Shown: positions 53,822 through 63,617, counted from the first letter of the stretch. The stretch: 64,000 nucleotides of DNA from Candidatus Marithrix sp. Canyon 246 (GCF_001723685.1 NZ_MCBX01000001.1:62001-126000); one strand, 5' to 3'. Program-made: numbers and translations. The notes: a model not told the origin generated them from the letters alone.

Positions 53822-55189
53822 TTATGGAATCATTGTCAATAGGTTTATAGATTTTTTATCTTTCAATTGTGCCGCTATTGCTTTTAAAGCATCATCCAAG
53901 CCTTCCATTATGGTTGGATGATAGAAAGGAGTTAGTAAAACATCTGCGACTGTCATTTGGTGTTCGATAGCAAGTGCTAAAAAATGACCCACATATTCTC
54001 CATCTGGTATCATCATTTCTGCACCTAATAAGCGTCCAAATTCAGGTTCTGCATATACACGTAAATGTCCATGTGTACGCGCCATGACTTTAGTACGCCC
54101 TTGCATTACAAAGCCGCGTTCGCCAATTATAATCTTTTCACCTGCTAATTCAGCAATAGATTTACCAACAATCACCACCTGTGGATCAGTAAAAGCTACC
54201 TGTAGTGGTACGCGACGTTTAAAAGCTTGAACTTGATCTTGAGTAGCATTATAACCAGCAATCATTCCATCATCAGCAGCTTCATGCAATATCGGGCGAT
54301 GTGATGTTACATCTCCAGCAATAAATATTGGTAAATCCCCTAATTGCATAGTATTAGGATTAATAGCTAATCCTGATATATCAAGCCCAAGATTTTCAAT
54401 ATTAGGAGAACGCCCAATTGCTGATAAAACCATCTCAACAGTAGCTGATTTACCATTATCAGCATTGATTGTAATACCATCAGCGGTTTTTGATAATTCC
54501 GCCGTTGTATCTAACCACAGTTGATCAAAATCCTGGGATAATTCTTCAACAGCCACTTTATTAATAGCCAGATCAGAAATTCCACAGATTTTAGATGACT
54601 TTTCTATGCCTATAACTTTAACACCTAAACGCGCTAAAGCCTGCCCAATTTCACTACCAATAACACCCAATCCAATGACGGCAATCGAGTTGGGCAAAGT
54701 TTCTAACTCAAAAAAATCATCGCTAGTAATTACTTTATCTTGCCATTCAGATGGAATAATTGGTGTCGAACCAGTAGCAATAATTATTTTTTTAGCTTCA
54801 ATACGTTCGCCATTTACCTCTAAAACATTAGGTTCTATAAAGCGAGCATAACCCTTAATATTGTGATCACCAATCTTATCAATACCTTGCATTACCCGCC
54901 CAACAAAAGCATCGCGTAAACTACGAACATAGTTCATCACTTGCTTACCATCAATGCTTAATTGATCACTACCTTTAATTCCAAAATTTTCAAAATGCTG
55001 CCTTCTGGAATATTCTTTTGCTACCTCTATTAAGACTTTTGATGGCATACATCCAACTCTGGCACAAGTAGTACCATAATGCCCACCATTTATCAGTACA
55101 ACATCAGAAGTAGTTGGTCTAACTTGACTAAAAGCGTTTAATCCTGCGCTACCTGCACCCAGTATTGCTACATCAACATTTCTTGACAT
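53822..55189 (-). CDS. Dihydrolipoamide dehydrogenase-like oxidoreductase
   Basis: The 455-residue class I pyridine nucleotide-disulfide oxidoreductase has an N-terminal FAD loop (AILGAGSAGLN), the redox-active disulfide (CARVGC), an NAD site (AVIGLGVIGSEIG), and the C-terminal FYHPTIMEGL that replaces HPT-type active-site residues. It fits a lipoamide dehydrogenase, though a stand-alone form in sulfur bacteria might act elsewhere. No 2-oxoacid dehydrogenase genes are beside it. The pentapeptide gene upstream is 9 nt away. Confidence 0.82.
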   Translation of the reverse strand: MSRNVDVAILGAGSAGLNAFSQVRPTTSDVVLINGGHYGTTCARVGCMPSKVLIEVAKEYSRRQHFENFGIKGSDQLSIDGKQVMNYVRSLRDAFVGRVMQGIDKIGDHNIKGYARFIEPNVLEVNGERIEAKKIIIATGSTPIIPSEWQDKVITSDDFFELETLPNSIAVIGLGVIGSEIGQALARLGVKVIGIEKSSKICGISDLAINKVAVEELSQDFDQLWLDTTAELSKTADGITINADNGKSATVEMVLSAIGRSPNIENLGLDISGLAINPNTMQLGDLPIFIAGDVTSHRPILHEAADDGMIAGYNATQDQVQAFKRRVPLQVAFTDPQVVIVGKSIAELAGEKIIIGERGFVMQGRTKVMARTHGHLRVYAEPEFGRLLGAEMMIPDGEYVGHFLALAIEHQMTVADVLLTPFYHPTIMEGLDDALKAIAAQLKDKKSINLLTMIP

Positions 55190-55198
55190 ATTTTATCC

Positions 55199-56053
55199 CT
55201 AGCGTAAGTTTCTTTTATATGAAGGAATATTAGCGTTTTTTGCTTGAGAAAAATTAGTAAAATCCATGACAACTCCACCCAATTCAACTCCAGAAAAATC
55301 TGTGCCTGCAACATTAGCTCGTCGTAAATGCGCACCACCTAACATTGCTTTTGATAAATTAGCATCGCGTAAATCAGCGCGATAAAAATTTGCTTCTTTT
55401 AATACAGCATTACTAAAATTGGTATTAACTAATTTAGCTTGAGTTAAATTAGCTCCAACTAAAGTCACCTTGCTAGAGACATCTGGTACATTTGAAAATG
55501 CCTCAGTAAGATTGGCTTTCATCAAATTAGCTCGATTAAAGTGAGCATTACATAAATTAGTACTTCTTAAATCGCAATCAGTTAAATTAGCATCAACAAA
55601 CATTGCGCTACATAATTTGGCTGATTTTAAATTAGCTTGTTGTAAATTAGCTTGTTGTAAAAAGGCATTAGAAAGATCAGCTTCAGCAAGATCAGCATCA
55701 TGCAAATCTACATAACGTAAATCGGCACCGATAAATTTTACATGTAGTAATTCAGCATTTGATAAAATTGCCCCTGTTGCCTGAGTGCCTTCACTTAACT
55801 TGGCTCCAGTTAAATCAGCATGATTCATTTTAGCATGAGCAAGATGTGCCCCAACTAATTGAGCTGATTGTAATTGTGCATTTTCCAGATTCGCATAAGA
55901 TAAATCAGCATAAGACAAATCAGTATTACGTAAATCGGCATTAGCTAAATCGGCATGACTTAAATCCGCTTCACGTAAATCAGCACCTGATAATGTATCA
56001 GCAGATACAGTTAATAATACTTCGTCACTATCTAATCGTTTAATTTCAATCAT
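55199..56053 (-). CDS. Pentapeptide-repeat protein
   Basis: The 284-residue protein consists of about 45 tandem pentapeptides of the A(D/N)LXX form, for instance ADLSHADLANADLRNTDL, which fold as a right-handed quadrilateral beta-helix. Some relatives mimic DNA and protect gyrase; many have unknown roles. Nothing else in the sequence points to a particular function. It is sited between ccmI and the lipoamide dehydrogenase-like gene with gaps of about 10 nt, suggesting co-transcription. Confidence 0.9.
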   Translation of the reverse strand: MIEIKRLDSDEVLLTVSADTLSGADLREADLSHADLANADLRNTDLSYADLSYANLENAQLQSAQLVGAHLAHAKMNHADLTGAKLSEGTQATGAILSNAELLHVKFIGADLRYVDLHDADLAEADLSNAFLQQANLQQANLKSAKLCSAMFVDANLTDCDLRSTNLCNAHFNRANLMKANLTEAFSNVPDVSSKVTLVGANLTQAKLVNTNFSNAVLKEANFYRADLRDANLSKAMLGGAHLRRANVAGTDFSGVELGGVVMDFTNFSQAKNANIPSYKRNLR

Positions 56054-56063
56054 TTATATTTTC

Positions 56064-57248
56064 CTACGGTACTACTGTATTAATAATTATTTTAATTGGC
56101 TCTTTTGTATCCAAAGCAACTGGGCTAACTTCTCCTTGTAAGTCACCAGATTCTAATTTAGCCGAACCGCTATGTGATATACGTGCTAAAACCTTAACTT
56201 CTTTAAAATTAGATAACTTCATAGCTGGCATCATAGCAGTGCTGTCATCAAGAATGACTTCTGTTGGCAATTCACTAGCCTTTTTCCTTACAATTGCTAA
56301 TGGCATAGCTGATCCAGTTACAGCTCGTGCATAAATAAATAAAGTATCATTAGCCTGTACTTTATCTTCTAAACTTGGATCTAAACTTACATGTACAACT
56401 AGTTGTTGTTTAACTGTAGGTTCACCTAATTGACGACGCGCTTCTGCAATATGTTGCTCTAACATTTGCCGCGATTGACTCTTATCAGCCGGTATTTGTT
56501 GTAAAAATTTTTGCCAATGAGCAATAGCGGCTTGATAACTTTTATTTTGTGCTGCTGCTAAACCTGATAACCATAATGCTTCTTGATAATTAGGATTAGC
56601 TTCTAAAGCTAATTTAAGTAAAATTCGAGGTTGCCCTACAAATTGACCATTATTACCTAAAGTTAATGCACGAGCTAACTCAGTTAAAACTTGCGGATCT
56701 TTATCACCAACCAGCCCTAATAATTTATTATAAGCTTGAGCCGCTTTATCATACTGTTTCATATAACTATATGAACGCGCTAACATATACCAACCCTTTT
56801 TATCATTTGGATCTTTTTCTAAACGGGCTAATAAACCTTCAAGCATTTGATTAACAGAATGTGGTGTTGTAGTTGTAGTAGCAGTCTTTGGTTTTTCGAT
56901 TAAAAAGTTTTGAAAACCTACTTCCCAATAAACACCTATCGCTAATGATGGAATAGCTAAAATTACCATAATAGCAGCAGCCCAACGAGCACGAGCTTTA
57001 GGAACTAATGTAGTCTTATCATCTAAATCTTCCGCTAGACTTTTTTCTAATTCTTGTTTTGCTTGTGTGAATTGTTCAGAAGTTAAATTTTCTTGTTCTA
57101 ATTCTGCAATCCGTTGTTTGTAAATCGCAAGATTTAAACTATTATTATCAACTTCAGAAGATTTTGGTGTTTTTTTCAATAGTGGCGGTATTACAAAGGC
57201 AAGAGCTAATAGAATTAATATAGCTGCACTTATCCAAAATATTAACAT
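56064..57248 (-). CDS. ccmI: Cytochrome c biogenesis protein CcmI
   Basis: This 394-residue inner-membrane protein has two N-terminal helices (about 4-20 and 88-108) around a coiled cytoplasmic loop, and a TPR domain (about 130-270; NDKKGWYMLARSYSYMKQYDKAAQAYNK in part). A C-terminal domain with VSLDPSLEDKVQANDTLFIYARAV follows. CcmI presents apocytochrome to the haem lyase CcmFH. It lies 3 nt after ccmH. The other ccm genes are not in the window. Confidence 0.9.
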   Translation of the reverse strand: MLIFWISAAILILLALAFVIPPLLKKTPKSSEVDNNSLNLAIYKQRIAELEQENLTSEQFTQAKQELEKSLAEDLDDKTTLVPKARARWAAAIMVILAIPSLAIGVYWEVGFQNFLIEKPKTATTTTTPHSVNQMLEGLLARLEKDPNDKKGWYMLARSYSYMKQYDKAAQAYNKLLGLVGDKDPQVLTELARALTLGNNGQFVGQPRILLKLALEANPNYQEALWLSGLAAAQNKSYQAAIAHWQKFLQQIPADKSQSRQMLEQHIAEARRQLGEPTVKQQLVVHVSLDPSLEDKVQANDTLFIYARAVTGSAMPLAIVRKKASELPTEVILDDSTAMMPAMKLSNFKEVKVLARISHSGSAKLESGDLQGEVSPVALDTKEPIKIIINTVVP

Positions 57249-57251
57249 TTT

Positions 57252-57704
57252 TTATTTTCCTAGAGCTTGGTTTAATTTATCACGTTCGGCATCAGTCAAT
57301 GCAACAGATTTTGCCTTTGTCTGACGACGAATAAAAAACATCAGTATAATGAATGCAAATAGCATTAAAATAAATGGTCCTAACCATAAAATATAAGTTT
57401 TTTCTGTAAGTGGTGGATTATACAAAACAAAATCACCATAACGCTGAACTAAAAACGCGCTAATTTGTTCATTCGTTTGCCCTTCACTAATTTGATTACG
57501 TACTAAATTGCGTACATCTTGTGCTAATTCAGCATTAGAATCAGCTACACTTTGGTTTTGACACACAACACAACGTAATTCATTAGTTAATTTCTGATAA
57601 CGTGCTTCTTGTTCGGCATTATCAAGATTAATTGGATTTTTATCTATAGCATAGATAGGTATATTGAATATTAATAGTAAAAAAAATAAATTTAATTTAT
57701 TCAT
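57252..57704 (-). CDS. ccmH: Cytochrome c biogenesis protein CcmH
   Basis: The 150-residue protein has a signal peptide (about 1-18), the redox motif LRCVVCQNQSVADSNAELA with CxxC, and a C-terminal membrane helix (about 104-125). CcmH reduces apocytochrome c disulfides so haem can attach. I used the ATG at 57704, which starts the signal peptide; the open frame extends to 57773 across the divergent cysQ start. A weak GGAG is in range. It couples with ccmI. Confidence 0.92.
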   Translation of the reverse strand: MNKLNLFFLLLIFNIPIYAIDKNPINLDNAEQEARYQKLTNELRCVVCQNQSVADSNAELAQDVRNLVRNQISEGQTNEQISAFLVQRYGDFVLYNPPLTEKTYILWLGPFILMLFAFIILMFFIRRQTKAKSVALTDAERDKLNQALGK

Positions 57705-57723
57705 ATTTTGGAGAATATAAAAA

Positions 57724-58482
57724 ATGTTAGACATGGTTAAAAGAATAGCACAAAATGCCGGTGAAGGTATCATGGAAGTTTATGCAACTGATTTTACAGT
57801 AAATCATAAATCTGATCACTCGCCTCTCACTGCTGCTGATATGGCAGCCCATGAAATCATTCAAAAAGGCTTAGCAGAAATCCAGCCTAAATTACCATTT
57901 TTATCTGAAGAATCAACTGCTATACCTTATGATGAACGCGCTAGTTGGAAACGTTACTGGCTAGTTGATCCATTAGATGGAACACGTGAATTTGTGAAAC
58001 GTAATGGCGAATTTACTGTTAATATTGCCTTGATTGATGATCATAAACCTATTCTTGGAGTGATATATGTACCAGTAACAAAAGTTACTTATGTTGCTAT
58101 AAAGGGTGAAGGTGCATTTAAATACTCAGCAAATGGTCTAAAAGAAAGAATTCATGTACGATCTTACCCAAATGATCATCTAGTAATTGCAACTAGCCGT
58201 TCACATATGAATTCAGCTACAAAAAAATTTATTGATAATTTAGATACTCAAGTGAAATTTTTGAGTGTAGGTAGTTCATTAAAATCTTGCTTAGTAGCAG
58301 AAGGAAAAGTGGATATTTATCCTCGCTTTGGTCCGACTTCAGAATGGGATACAGCAGCGGCACAATGTATTGTCGAAGAAGCAGGTGGTATTTTAACTGA
58401 TTTGGATTTAAAACCACTACGCTATAATACTAAAGAATCGCTGTTAAACCCACATTTTATTGTGCATGGTGAAAAAAAATGA
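57724..58482 (+). CDS. cysQ: 3'(2'),5'-bisphosphate nucleotidase
   Basis: This 252-residue inositol monophosphatase-superfamily protein has the metal motif WLVDPLDGTREFVKRNGEFT and the later EWDTAAAQCIVEEAGG. It degrades 3'-phosphoadenosine 5'-phosphate (PAP) from sulfate assimilation. A GGAG site lies 12-15 nt upstream, and it is 19 nt from the divergent ccmH start. Its stop overlaps the proC start by 4 nt. Confidence 0.93.
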   Translation: MLDMVKRIAQNAGEGIMEVYATDFTVNHKSDHSPLTAADMAAHEIIQKGLAEIQPKLPFLSEESTAIPYDERASWKRYWLVDPLDGTREFVKRNGEFTVNIALIDDHKPILGVIYVPVTKVTYVAIKGEGAFKYSANGLKERIHVRSYPNDHLVIATSRSHMNSATKKFIDNLDTQVKFLSVGSSLKSCLVAEGKVDIYPRFGPTSEWDTAAAQCIVEEAGGILTDLDLKPLRYNTKESLLNPHFIVHGEKK

Positions 58483-59297
58483 AAAATAAAATAATAACAT
58501 TTATTGGCGGTGGCAACATGGCAACTAGTCTTATAGGTGGCTTGCTTGAAACTGGTGTTTCCGCTATCAGAGTGCTTGATTCTAACCCCAAGCCGCTTGC
58601 CGCTAAATTTCCTATACAATGTTATACTAATCATGCAGAGGCTCTGGTGGATGCTGATGTAGTAGTATTAGCAGTTAAACCACATATAATGCCAGAAGTA
58701 GCCAAGTCTATTTCTACCACATTATCTAAGCCATTACCTTTATTTATTAGTATTGCGGCTGGCATACGTTTGAATGATTTAAATCGTTGGTTGAATCTTG
58801 ATTCGCCTTTAGCTTTAGTACGTGCTATGCCTAATACACCAGCTTTAGTGCAAAGTGGTGCTTCAGCTTTATTTGCAGATAAGCATGTTAATCAAGCTCA
58901 AAAGGAATTAGCTGAAAATATTTTAAGAGCAGTTGGATTAACCATATGGTTAGAAGATGAACAACAAATGGATGCAGTGACTGCGCTTTCAGGAAGTGGA
59001 CCAGCTTATTTCTTTTTAATTATGGAAGCCATTGAAAATGCAGGCATTAAATTAGGTTTATCTAAAGATATTGCCAGATTATTGACTTTACAAACTGCCT
59101 TTGGTGCCGCTAAAATGGCTTTAGAAAGTCAAGATGATGCTGCGACTTTACGAGCGCGTGTAACTTCTAAAGGCGGTACAACTGAACAAGCAATTAATAC
59201 TTTGCAAGCAGGTAATTTAGAATCTTTGTTTGATCAAGCCTTGCAAGCCGCACAACAACGCGCTGTTAAATTAGCCACACAATTCGGAGAACATTAA
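58479..59297 (+). CDS. proC: Pyrroline-5-carboxylate reductase
   Basis: The 272-residue enzyme makes proline from pyrroline-5-carboxylate with NAD(P)H. It begins with a Rossmann loop (FIGGGNMATSLIGG) and ends with the ProC signature TALSGSGPAYFFLIMEAIE and LRARVTSKGGTTEQAI. It overlaps cysQ by four bases (ATGA) and is followed one base later by the YggT gene, an order typical of gammaproteobacteria. Confidence 0.96.
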   Translation: MKNKIITFIGGGNMATSLIGGLLETGVSAIRVLDSNPKPLAAKFPIQCYTNHAEALVDADVVVLAVKPHIMPEVAKSISTTLSKPLPLFISIAAGIRLNDLNRWLNLDSPLALVRAMPNTPALVQSGASALFADKHVNQAQKELAENILRAVGLTIWLEDEQQMDAVTALSGSGPAYFFLIMEAIENAGIKLGLSKDIARLLTLQTAFGAAKMALESQDDAATLRARVTSKGGTTEQAINTLQAGNLESLFDQALQAAQQRAVKLATQFGEH

Positions 59298-59298
59298 G

Positions 59299-59871
59299 GT
59301 GTTAAGCCCATTTATTATAGCTTTAGTATTTTTAATTAATACTTTATTTGGTATTTATATATTCTTAATAATGCTACGCTTGTTGTTACAATGGCAGCGA
59401 GTTGCTTTTCGTCGTGATCCTATTTTGAGAACATTATTAAAGATCACTGATCCACCTTTAAATTTATTATATAATTTTATACCCGGTTGGCGTAAGATTG
59501 ATGTTGCTGCTATCGTTTTAATGATAGTATTAAAAATGTTAGAATTAAAACTATTATCATGGTTAGGCATGGATAATAACCTTGATTTATTTGGTTTATT
59601 TATATTTGCTTTTGCCCAATTATTATCTTTATTAATTTATATTTTTATATTTGCAATTATTATTCAAGTAATTTTAAGTTGGATTACACCTGCTAATAGT
59701 AATAATCATTTTGCTGATATTTTAGATGATTTAACCGAACCATTATTACGTGTAGTACGTAGAAAATTTAAACCAATGCAAGGTCTTGATTTTTCTGCTT
59801 TAATTATGATTGTAATTTTACAATTAGCAGATATTTTAGTAGTAGGCTTTATACAGCAATTGGCATTATAA
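59299..59871 (+). CDS. yggT: YggT-family membrane protein
   Basis: This 190-residue protein has four hydrophobic segments in two similar halves, each with a LLRLLLQW..RDPI... DPPLNLLYNFIPGW-type pattern (shown here in part as RDPILRTLLK and LTEPLLRVVRRKF). YggT proteins follow proC in many Proteobacteria and are implicated in ion homeostasis and cell-division-related roles. The start is GTG, one base after the proC stop. The gene end overlaps the convergent NHL pseudogene by 6 nt. Confidence 0.9.
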   Translation: MLSPFIIALVFLINTLFGIYIFLIMLRLLLQWQRVAFRRDPILRTLLKITDPPLNLLYNFIPGWRKIDVAAIVLMIVLKMLELKLLSWLGMDNNLDLFGLFIFAFAQLLSLLIYIFIFAIIIQVILSWITPANSNNHFADILDDLTEPLLRVVRRKFKPMQGLDFSALIMIVILQLADILVVGFIQQLAL

Positions 59872-60674
59872 TGGTTGCCATTTTTGAATACGGTTATTTC
59901 CCAAATCAACTACAAATACGCTGCCATTTGGAGCAGTGGCTATGGCTACAGCTCGATCAAATTGCCCCGCACCATCGCCTTGCTCACCGAAAGAAGATAA
60001 AAATACACCATTAGCTGTAAATTTTTGTACGCGATTATTATAGAAGTCAGTAGTAAAAATATTACCTTGCGGACCAATTGCCACTGAGGTTACAGTGGCA
60101 AACCATCCATTAAAAAAACCGCTAATATTAAGTGCAAATGGACCACCCCATTTGCGTAAAAATGATTCAGAAGAAAAAACTTATATGCGATCATTATAAC
60201 TATCTGCAACATATAAAATATTATCTTTAGTAACTGCAACGTCGGTTGGATAATTCATTTCACCTGCCCACATACCCTTTTTCTTAGTTGTACCCCATTT
60301 CATTTACAGCAACGCCGCTAATACCATTAAATTTTCCTTTGCCAGTGCCTGCATTACCAATTTATCTAAGAGATTTGCCATCAAAACTAAACACATGAAT
60401 ATTATCATTCCAATAATCAGCTACATAAAGTTCATTATTATGAATACTTAAATTCATTGGTCTTCCTAATTTTAAAGAAAATATGCGTTTAAAATTACCG
60501 TCATAATCAAAAACTTGAATCCTAGCATTACACAAGTCGCTAACAAAGACTTCGCTATCGCTGACGGCGATTCCAATCGGATCTCTAAATTGCCCCGGAT
60601 TTTTGCCTTGTGTACCCCATGCAGTAACAAATATTAAAAAGACTTACAATAGTAAGTCGAATTGTATAACTCAT
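59866..60674 (-). pseudogene. Degenerate NHL-repeat protein gene
   Basis: The stretch encodes NHL repeats in pieces. The last part (59866-60084) is open and ends GNNRIQKWQPL. Upstream segments such as GVAVN, MNYPTDVAVTKDNI and NPGQFRDPIGIAVSDSEVFV align as NHL repeats but are separated by at least two frameshifts (near 60635 and near 60290) and in-frame TAA codons at two Gln positions (SLR*IGNAG and DRI*VFSS). The start (MSYTIRLTIVSLF) overlaps the HMA stop by ATGA coupling. The gene once made a secreted beta-propeller and is now broken. Confidence 0.85.
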
Positions 60675-60958
60675 TTGATAATATAAAAATCTTCTAACGC
60701 AAATCCAGCTTCATTGACAATTTTACGCACAAAAATATCATTTAAGCTTATGCCCTCATCAATAAATAAACGCACTTGTGCTTGTTTTACATTAATTTCA
60801 ATATCTTCAATGCCATCTATGTTTCTTTGTAACTGCTTTTCGATACCAAAGCTGCAAAAGGGGCAGTCTAGGGTATCGACTTGAATTAGGTATTGTGTAT
60901 TAGCTGCGAAAACATTATTAGTTAAGATAAATGTTATTAAAAAAATTATTGACTTCAT
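60671..60958 (-). CDS. Exported HMA-domain (metal-binding) protein
   Basis: The 95-residue protein has a signal peptide (about 1-18, ending FAA) and a heavy-metal-associated domain with the motif DTLDCPFCSFGIEK (CxxC), like the periplasmic MerP or CopZ. The family moves or buffers soft metals; the CPFC variant is less usual than the GMTCxxC core. It overlaps the NHL-repeat start by four bases, so the two were co-translated. Confidence 0.8.
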   Translation of the reverse strand: MKSIIFLITFILTNNVFAANTQYLIQVDTLDCPFCSFGIEKQLQRNIDGIEDIEINVKQAQVRLFIDEGISLNDIFVRKIVNEAGFALEDFYIIK

Positions 60959-60960
60959 AA

Positions 60961-62133
60961 TTATGCCTTTGTTAATGGTACTGCTAATAACTTAGCTACT
61001 CGTGCCGCTACATTATCCCAATCACTACTAGATACAGTGGCTCGTCGTTTTTCAATTAGTGATGGATCATTTTCATCTAAAGCTTTATCAATATTATCCA
61101 AAAATTCTTGGTGTGAATTAGAACTGTAAATTAATGATTTGTATTCTTCAAATGCCGGTAATGCCATTACAACGCTAGGATAAGCTAAAGCTAAATATTC
61201 CTTTAACTTAATAGGATTACACATTTTATTAAAATCATTTTGTAAAAATGGAATTATACCAACATCAAAATTAGCCGCATATGTTGCTAACTCATCTGGG
61301 CTGATTTGATCAATATGCTTAACATTTTTTTCTGCTAATACTGATGACAAATCCATTTGTTTTGGACCAATTAATACTAAAGTACCCCGAATATGACGCG
61401 CTATTTTAATCATTAATTCGACATCCATGCGATAATCATCCATACCGCCAAAAAAACCAATAATTGGTTTTGGTAAATCAAGACAACCATTAGGTGAATT
61501 ACGTGCCGCTACAAATTTATCGAAATCAACTCCATGACCAATTAATACAGATTCCTTAACTAAACCTAATTCACGTTCCATTAAACCTTCATGTACATAA
61601 ATTGCAGTATCAGATATATCTAATAACCGTTTTTCTAAAGCCGCTATTCTATCTTTATCAGCTTCAGGCAAAGTAGTAAAATCATCACAACGTTCAAATA
61701 ATACCTTATTCCATTTTAGTTTTTCTACCGCTGGAGTCATGGTAGGCATAGAAACTACAGCAGCAGGATGTTTCATATTTAAACGCCAACGCAGTATTTT
61801 CACCTGTAAAGCCAGTAGCCAACCGTTGAATTGCAGCATTTTTGCTGAATATAGCGGCACAAATAGTGGGCTATATATATACATGCCAGATTCAGGATCG
61901 CGTTTTAAACCACGAGTTAAACTCTTGATTTTACGCCAATATCTGGACCAAGCAATTTGAGTTTTTCCCGGTACTGGCATACGCATACCAATACTATTAA
62001 TCCATAAAGTAGGAACATGTTTAGCGATGCGAGTAGCCATACGTACAGAAGAATGCCCCCTATTATGGTACCACCAATCGACATTACCAAAATGCACGAC
62101 TCCATCAGATATATTGTGTGTTAATTCATCCAT
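60961..62133 (-). CDS. Glycosyltransferase (group 1/GT4-like)
   Basis: This 390-residue protein starts (ATG at 62133) with a Rossmann-like N-terminal domain and has a C-terminal GT-B half with IIGFFGGMDDYRMDVELM, LVLIGPKQM, GIIPFLQNDFNKMCNPIKLKEYLA and the E of LKEYLA-like loop. The pattern is that of glycosyltransferases that extend surface polysaccharides. The substrate is not clear. It overlaps the diguanylate cyclase gene by 8 nt. A longer frame would start at 62184, inside that gene. Confidence 0.8.
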   Translation of the reverse strand: MDELTHNISDGVVHFGNVDWWYHNRGHSSVRMATRIAKHVPTLWINSIGMRMPVPGKTQIAWSRYWRKIKSLTRGLKRDPESGMYIYSPLFVPLYSAKMLQFNGWLLALQVKILRWRLNMKHPAAVVSMPTMTPAVEKLKWNKVLFERCDDFTTLPEADKDRIAALEKRLLDISDTAIYVHEGLMERELGLVKESVLIGHGVDFDKFVAARNSPNGCLDLPKPIIGFFGGMDDYRMDVELMIKIARHIRGTLVLIGPKQMDLSSVLAEKNVKHIDQISPDELATYAANFDVGIIPFLQNDFNKMCNPIKLKEYLALAYPSVVMALPAFEEYKSLIYSSNSHQEFLDNIDKALDENDPSLIEKRRATVSSSDWDNVAARVAKLLAVPLTKA

Positions 62134-63004
62134 TTTTTGCAGCTTTTTTTCTGATTTTAATTTGATACATACGAAAATCAGCAATTTTGACTAACTCTTC
62201 AGGTGTAAGATTATCATTAGGATGATACTCAGAAAAGCCATAACTAAAATCAATCGGGATTCCTTGTATTTTCTTATGATTTAATTCTTGTCTCAGTCTT
62301 TTCACTAACTGATGAGAATTTTCTATTTTCGCCTTTGGCAACACAAATAAAAATTCATCTCCTCCAATACGAAATAGATAATCAGATAACCTAACAACCT
62401 TTTTAAAAGACTCTACTGCCGTCTTAATCAGAACATCACCTTCTGCATGACCATATGTATCATTAATAATTTTTAAATTATCTATATCTATATAACAAAC
62501 AACAAAGCTTTGTTGATTTCTTTTAGAAATTTCGATATTTTTAGCTAAAGTTTCATATGCAAAGCGTCTATTAAATAAACCTGTCAATTCATCTGTCACT
62601 GCACGATTTTCCAACAGTTTCAAACCGTATAGAATTTCTATATGGACATTTATACGAGCTAATAATTCTAGCGGTATAAAAGGTTTAGTAACATAATCAA
62701 CGCATCCTGCTTTAAAAGCTTGTAATTTATCTTGTATATTAGATATAGCACTTACAAATAAAATTGGAATTTCTTTACTCAATTCTTGTTGTTTTATTTG
62801 CCTACATAAAATAATGGAATCCATATCAGGTAATACTCGTTCCATTACAATCAAATCAGGTGGATTTGAATGAATAATTTCCAAAGCTTGTTCGCCATTT
62901 TTTGCTAGCGTTAAATCATAACTATGATCTAGGAATAATTTACTTAGTTCCTGAATTTGTTCAGGATTTTGATCCACAATTAAGATTACTAATTTTTTGT
63001 TCAT
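62126..63004 (-). CDS. Receiver-GGDEF diguanylate cyclase with Glu at the phospho-site
   Basis: This 292-residue response-regulator-like protein has a receiver domain (1-120) and a GGDEF domain (about 125-285). The GGDEF motif is intact (RIGGDEFLFVL) and an I-site RxxD (RLSD) lies five residues before it. In the receiver, the phospho-acceptor position, normally Asp, is Glu55 (LIVMERVLP) and one acidic metal ligand is Gln12. This suggests that it cannot be phosphorylated and may be locked in one state. It precedes the glycosyltransferase gene with an 8-nt overlap, so c-di-GMP may affect polysaccharide synthesis. Confidence 0.88.
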   Translation of the reverse strand: MNKKLVILIVDQNPEQIQELSKLFLDHSYDLTLAKNGEQALEIIHSNPPDLIVMERVLPDMDSIILCRQIKQQELSKEIPILFVSAISNIQDKLQAFKAGCVDYVTKPFIPLELLARINVHIEILYGLKLLENRAVTDELTGLFNRRFAYETLAKNIEISKRNQQSFVVCYIDIDNLKIINDTYGHAEGDVLIKTAVESFKKVVRLSDYLFRIGGDEFLFVLPKAKIENSHQLVKRLRQELNHKKIQGIPIDFSYGFSEYHPNDNLTPEELVKIADFRMYQIKIRKKAAKNG

Positions 63005-63062
63005 CTATTACCTTGTTTTATGCAGGACTTGCTTTGCTATGTATTGCAAATTCTTTTCCATT

Positions 63063-63617
63063 CTATACTCTTAATATAGTATTAGTTATTGCATCACGAA
63101 TTTCACTAGGACGAGAACGTCCACCTATTTTACCGGGTAAAATATAATCAATATTGTTTCTAAAATTATATCTTACTTTTAAAGCTGTTTTAGCAGGCGG
63201 ACGACCAGCAAGATTAGCACTAGTAGATACTAGAGGACCACCCCAATATTCACATAAAGCCGCAGCTTGAGGATGTGCTGTCACTCGTACAGCCAGTTTC
63301 TTGGATTTACCACTTAAATATTGTGGTATATCTGGTCTTGCTGGTAATAACCATGTTACCGCCCCCGGCCATGTTGCAAATACTCGTTGTTCTAATATTG
63401 GTGTTAAAGGTTCAATTAAAGATAAAACTTGCTTATAGTTAGCTGCTATTAAAATTAATCCTTTTTTCCATGAGCGCTGTTTTAATTCTAATAAACGTGT
63501 GACAGCATCTTGATTAAATGGATTACAACCGATACCGATCACAGATTCAGTGGGATAAGCTATAATACCGCCGCTGTTTAAAGCGCGTACTGCTTGTTTG
63601 AAATGCCAATTATTCAT
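63063..63617 (-). CDS. tsaC: Threonylcarbamoyl-AMP synthase
   Basis: The 184-residue YrdC/Sua5-family protein makes L-threonylcarbamoyladenylate for t6A37 tRNA modification. It has GGIIAYPTESVIGIGCNPFN, LPARPDIPQYL and STSANLAGRPPAKT. The start at 63617 (MNNWHF) gives the standard length; an upstream frame to 63677 would add unrelated residues. It stands alone between the diguanylate cyclase and the divergent lipoprotein gene. Confidence 0.93.
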   Translation of the reverse strand: MNNWHFKQAVRALNSGGIIAYPTESVIGIGCNPFNQDAVTRLLELKQRSWKKGLILIAANYKQVLSLIEPLTPILEQRVFATWPGAVTWLLPARPDIPQYLSGKSKKLAVRVTAHPQAAALCEYWGGPLVSTSANLAGRPPAKTALKVRYNFRNNIDYILPGKIGGRSRPSEIRDAITNTILRV

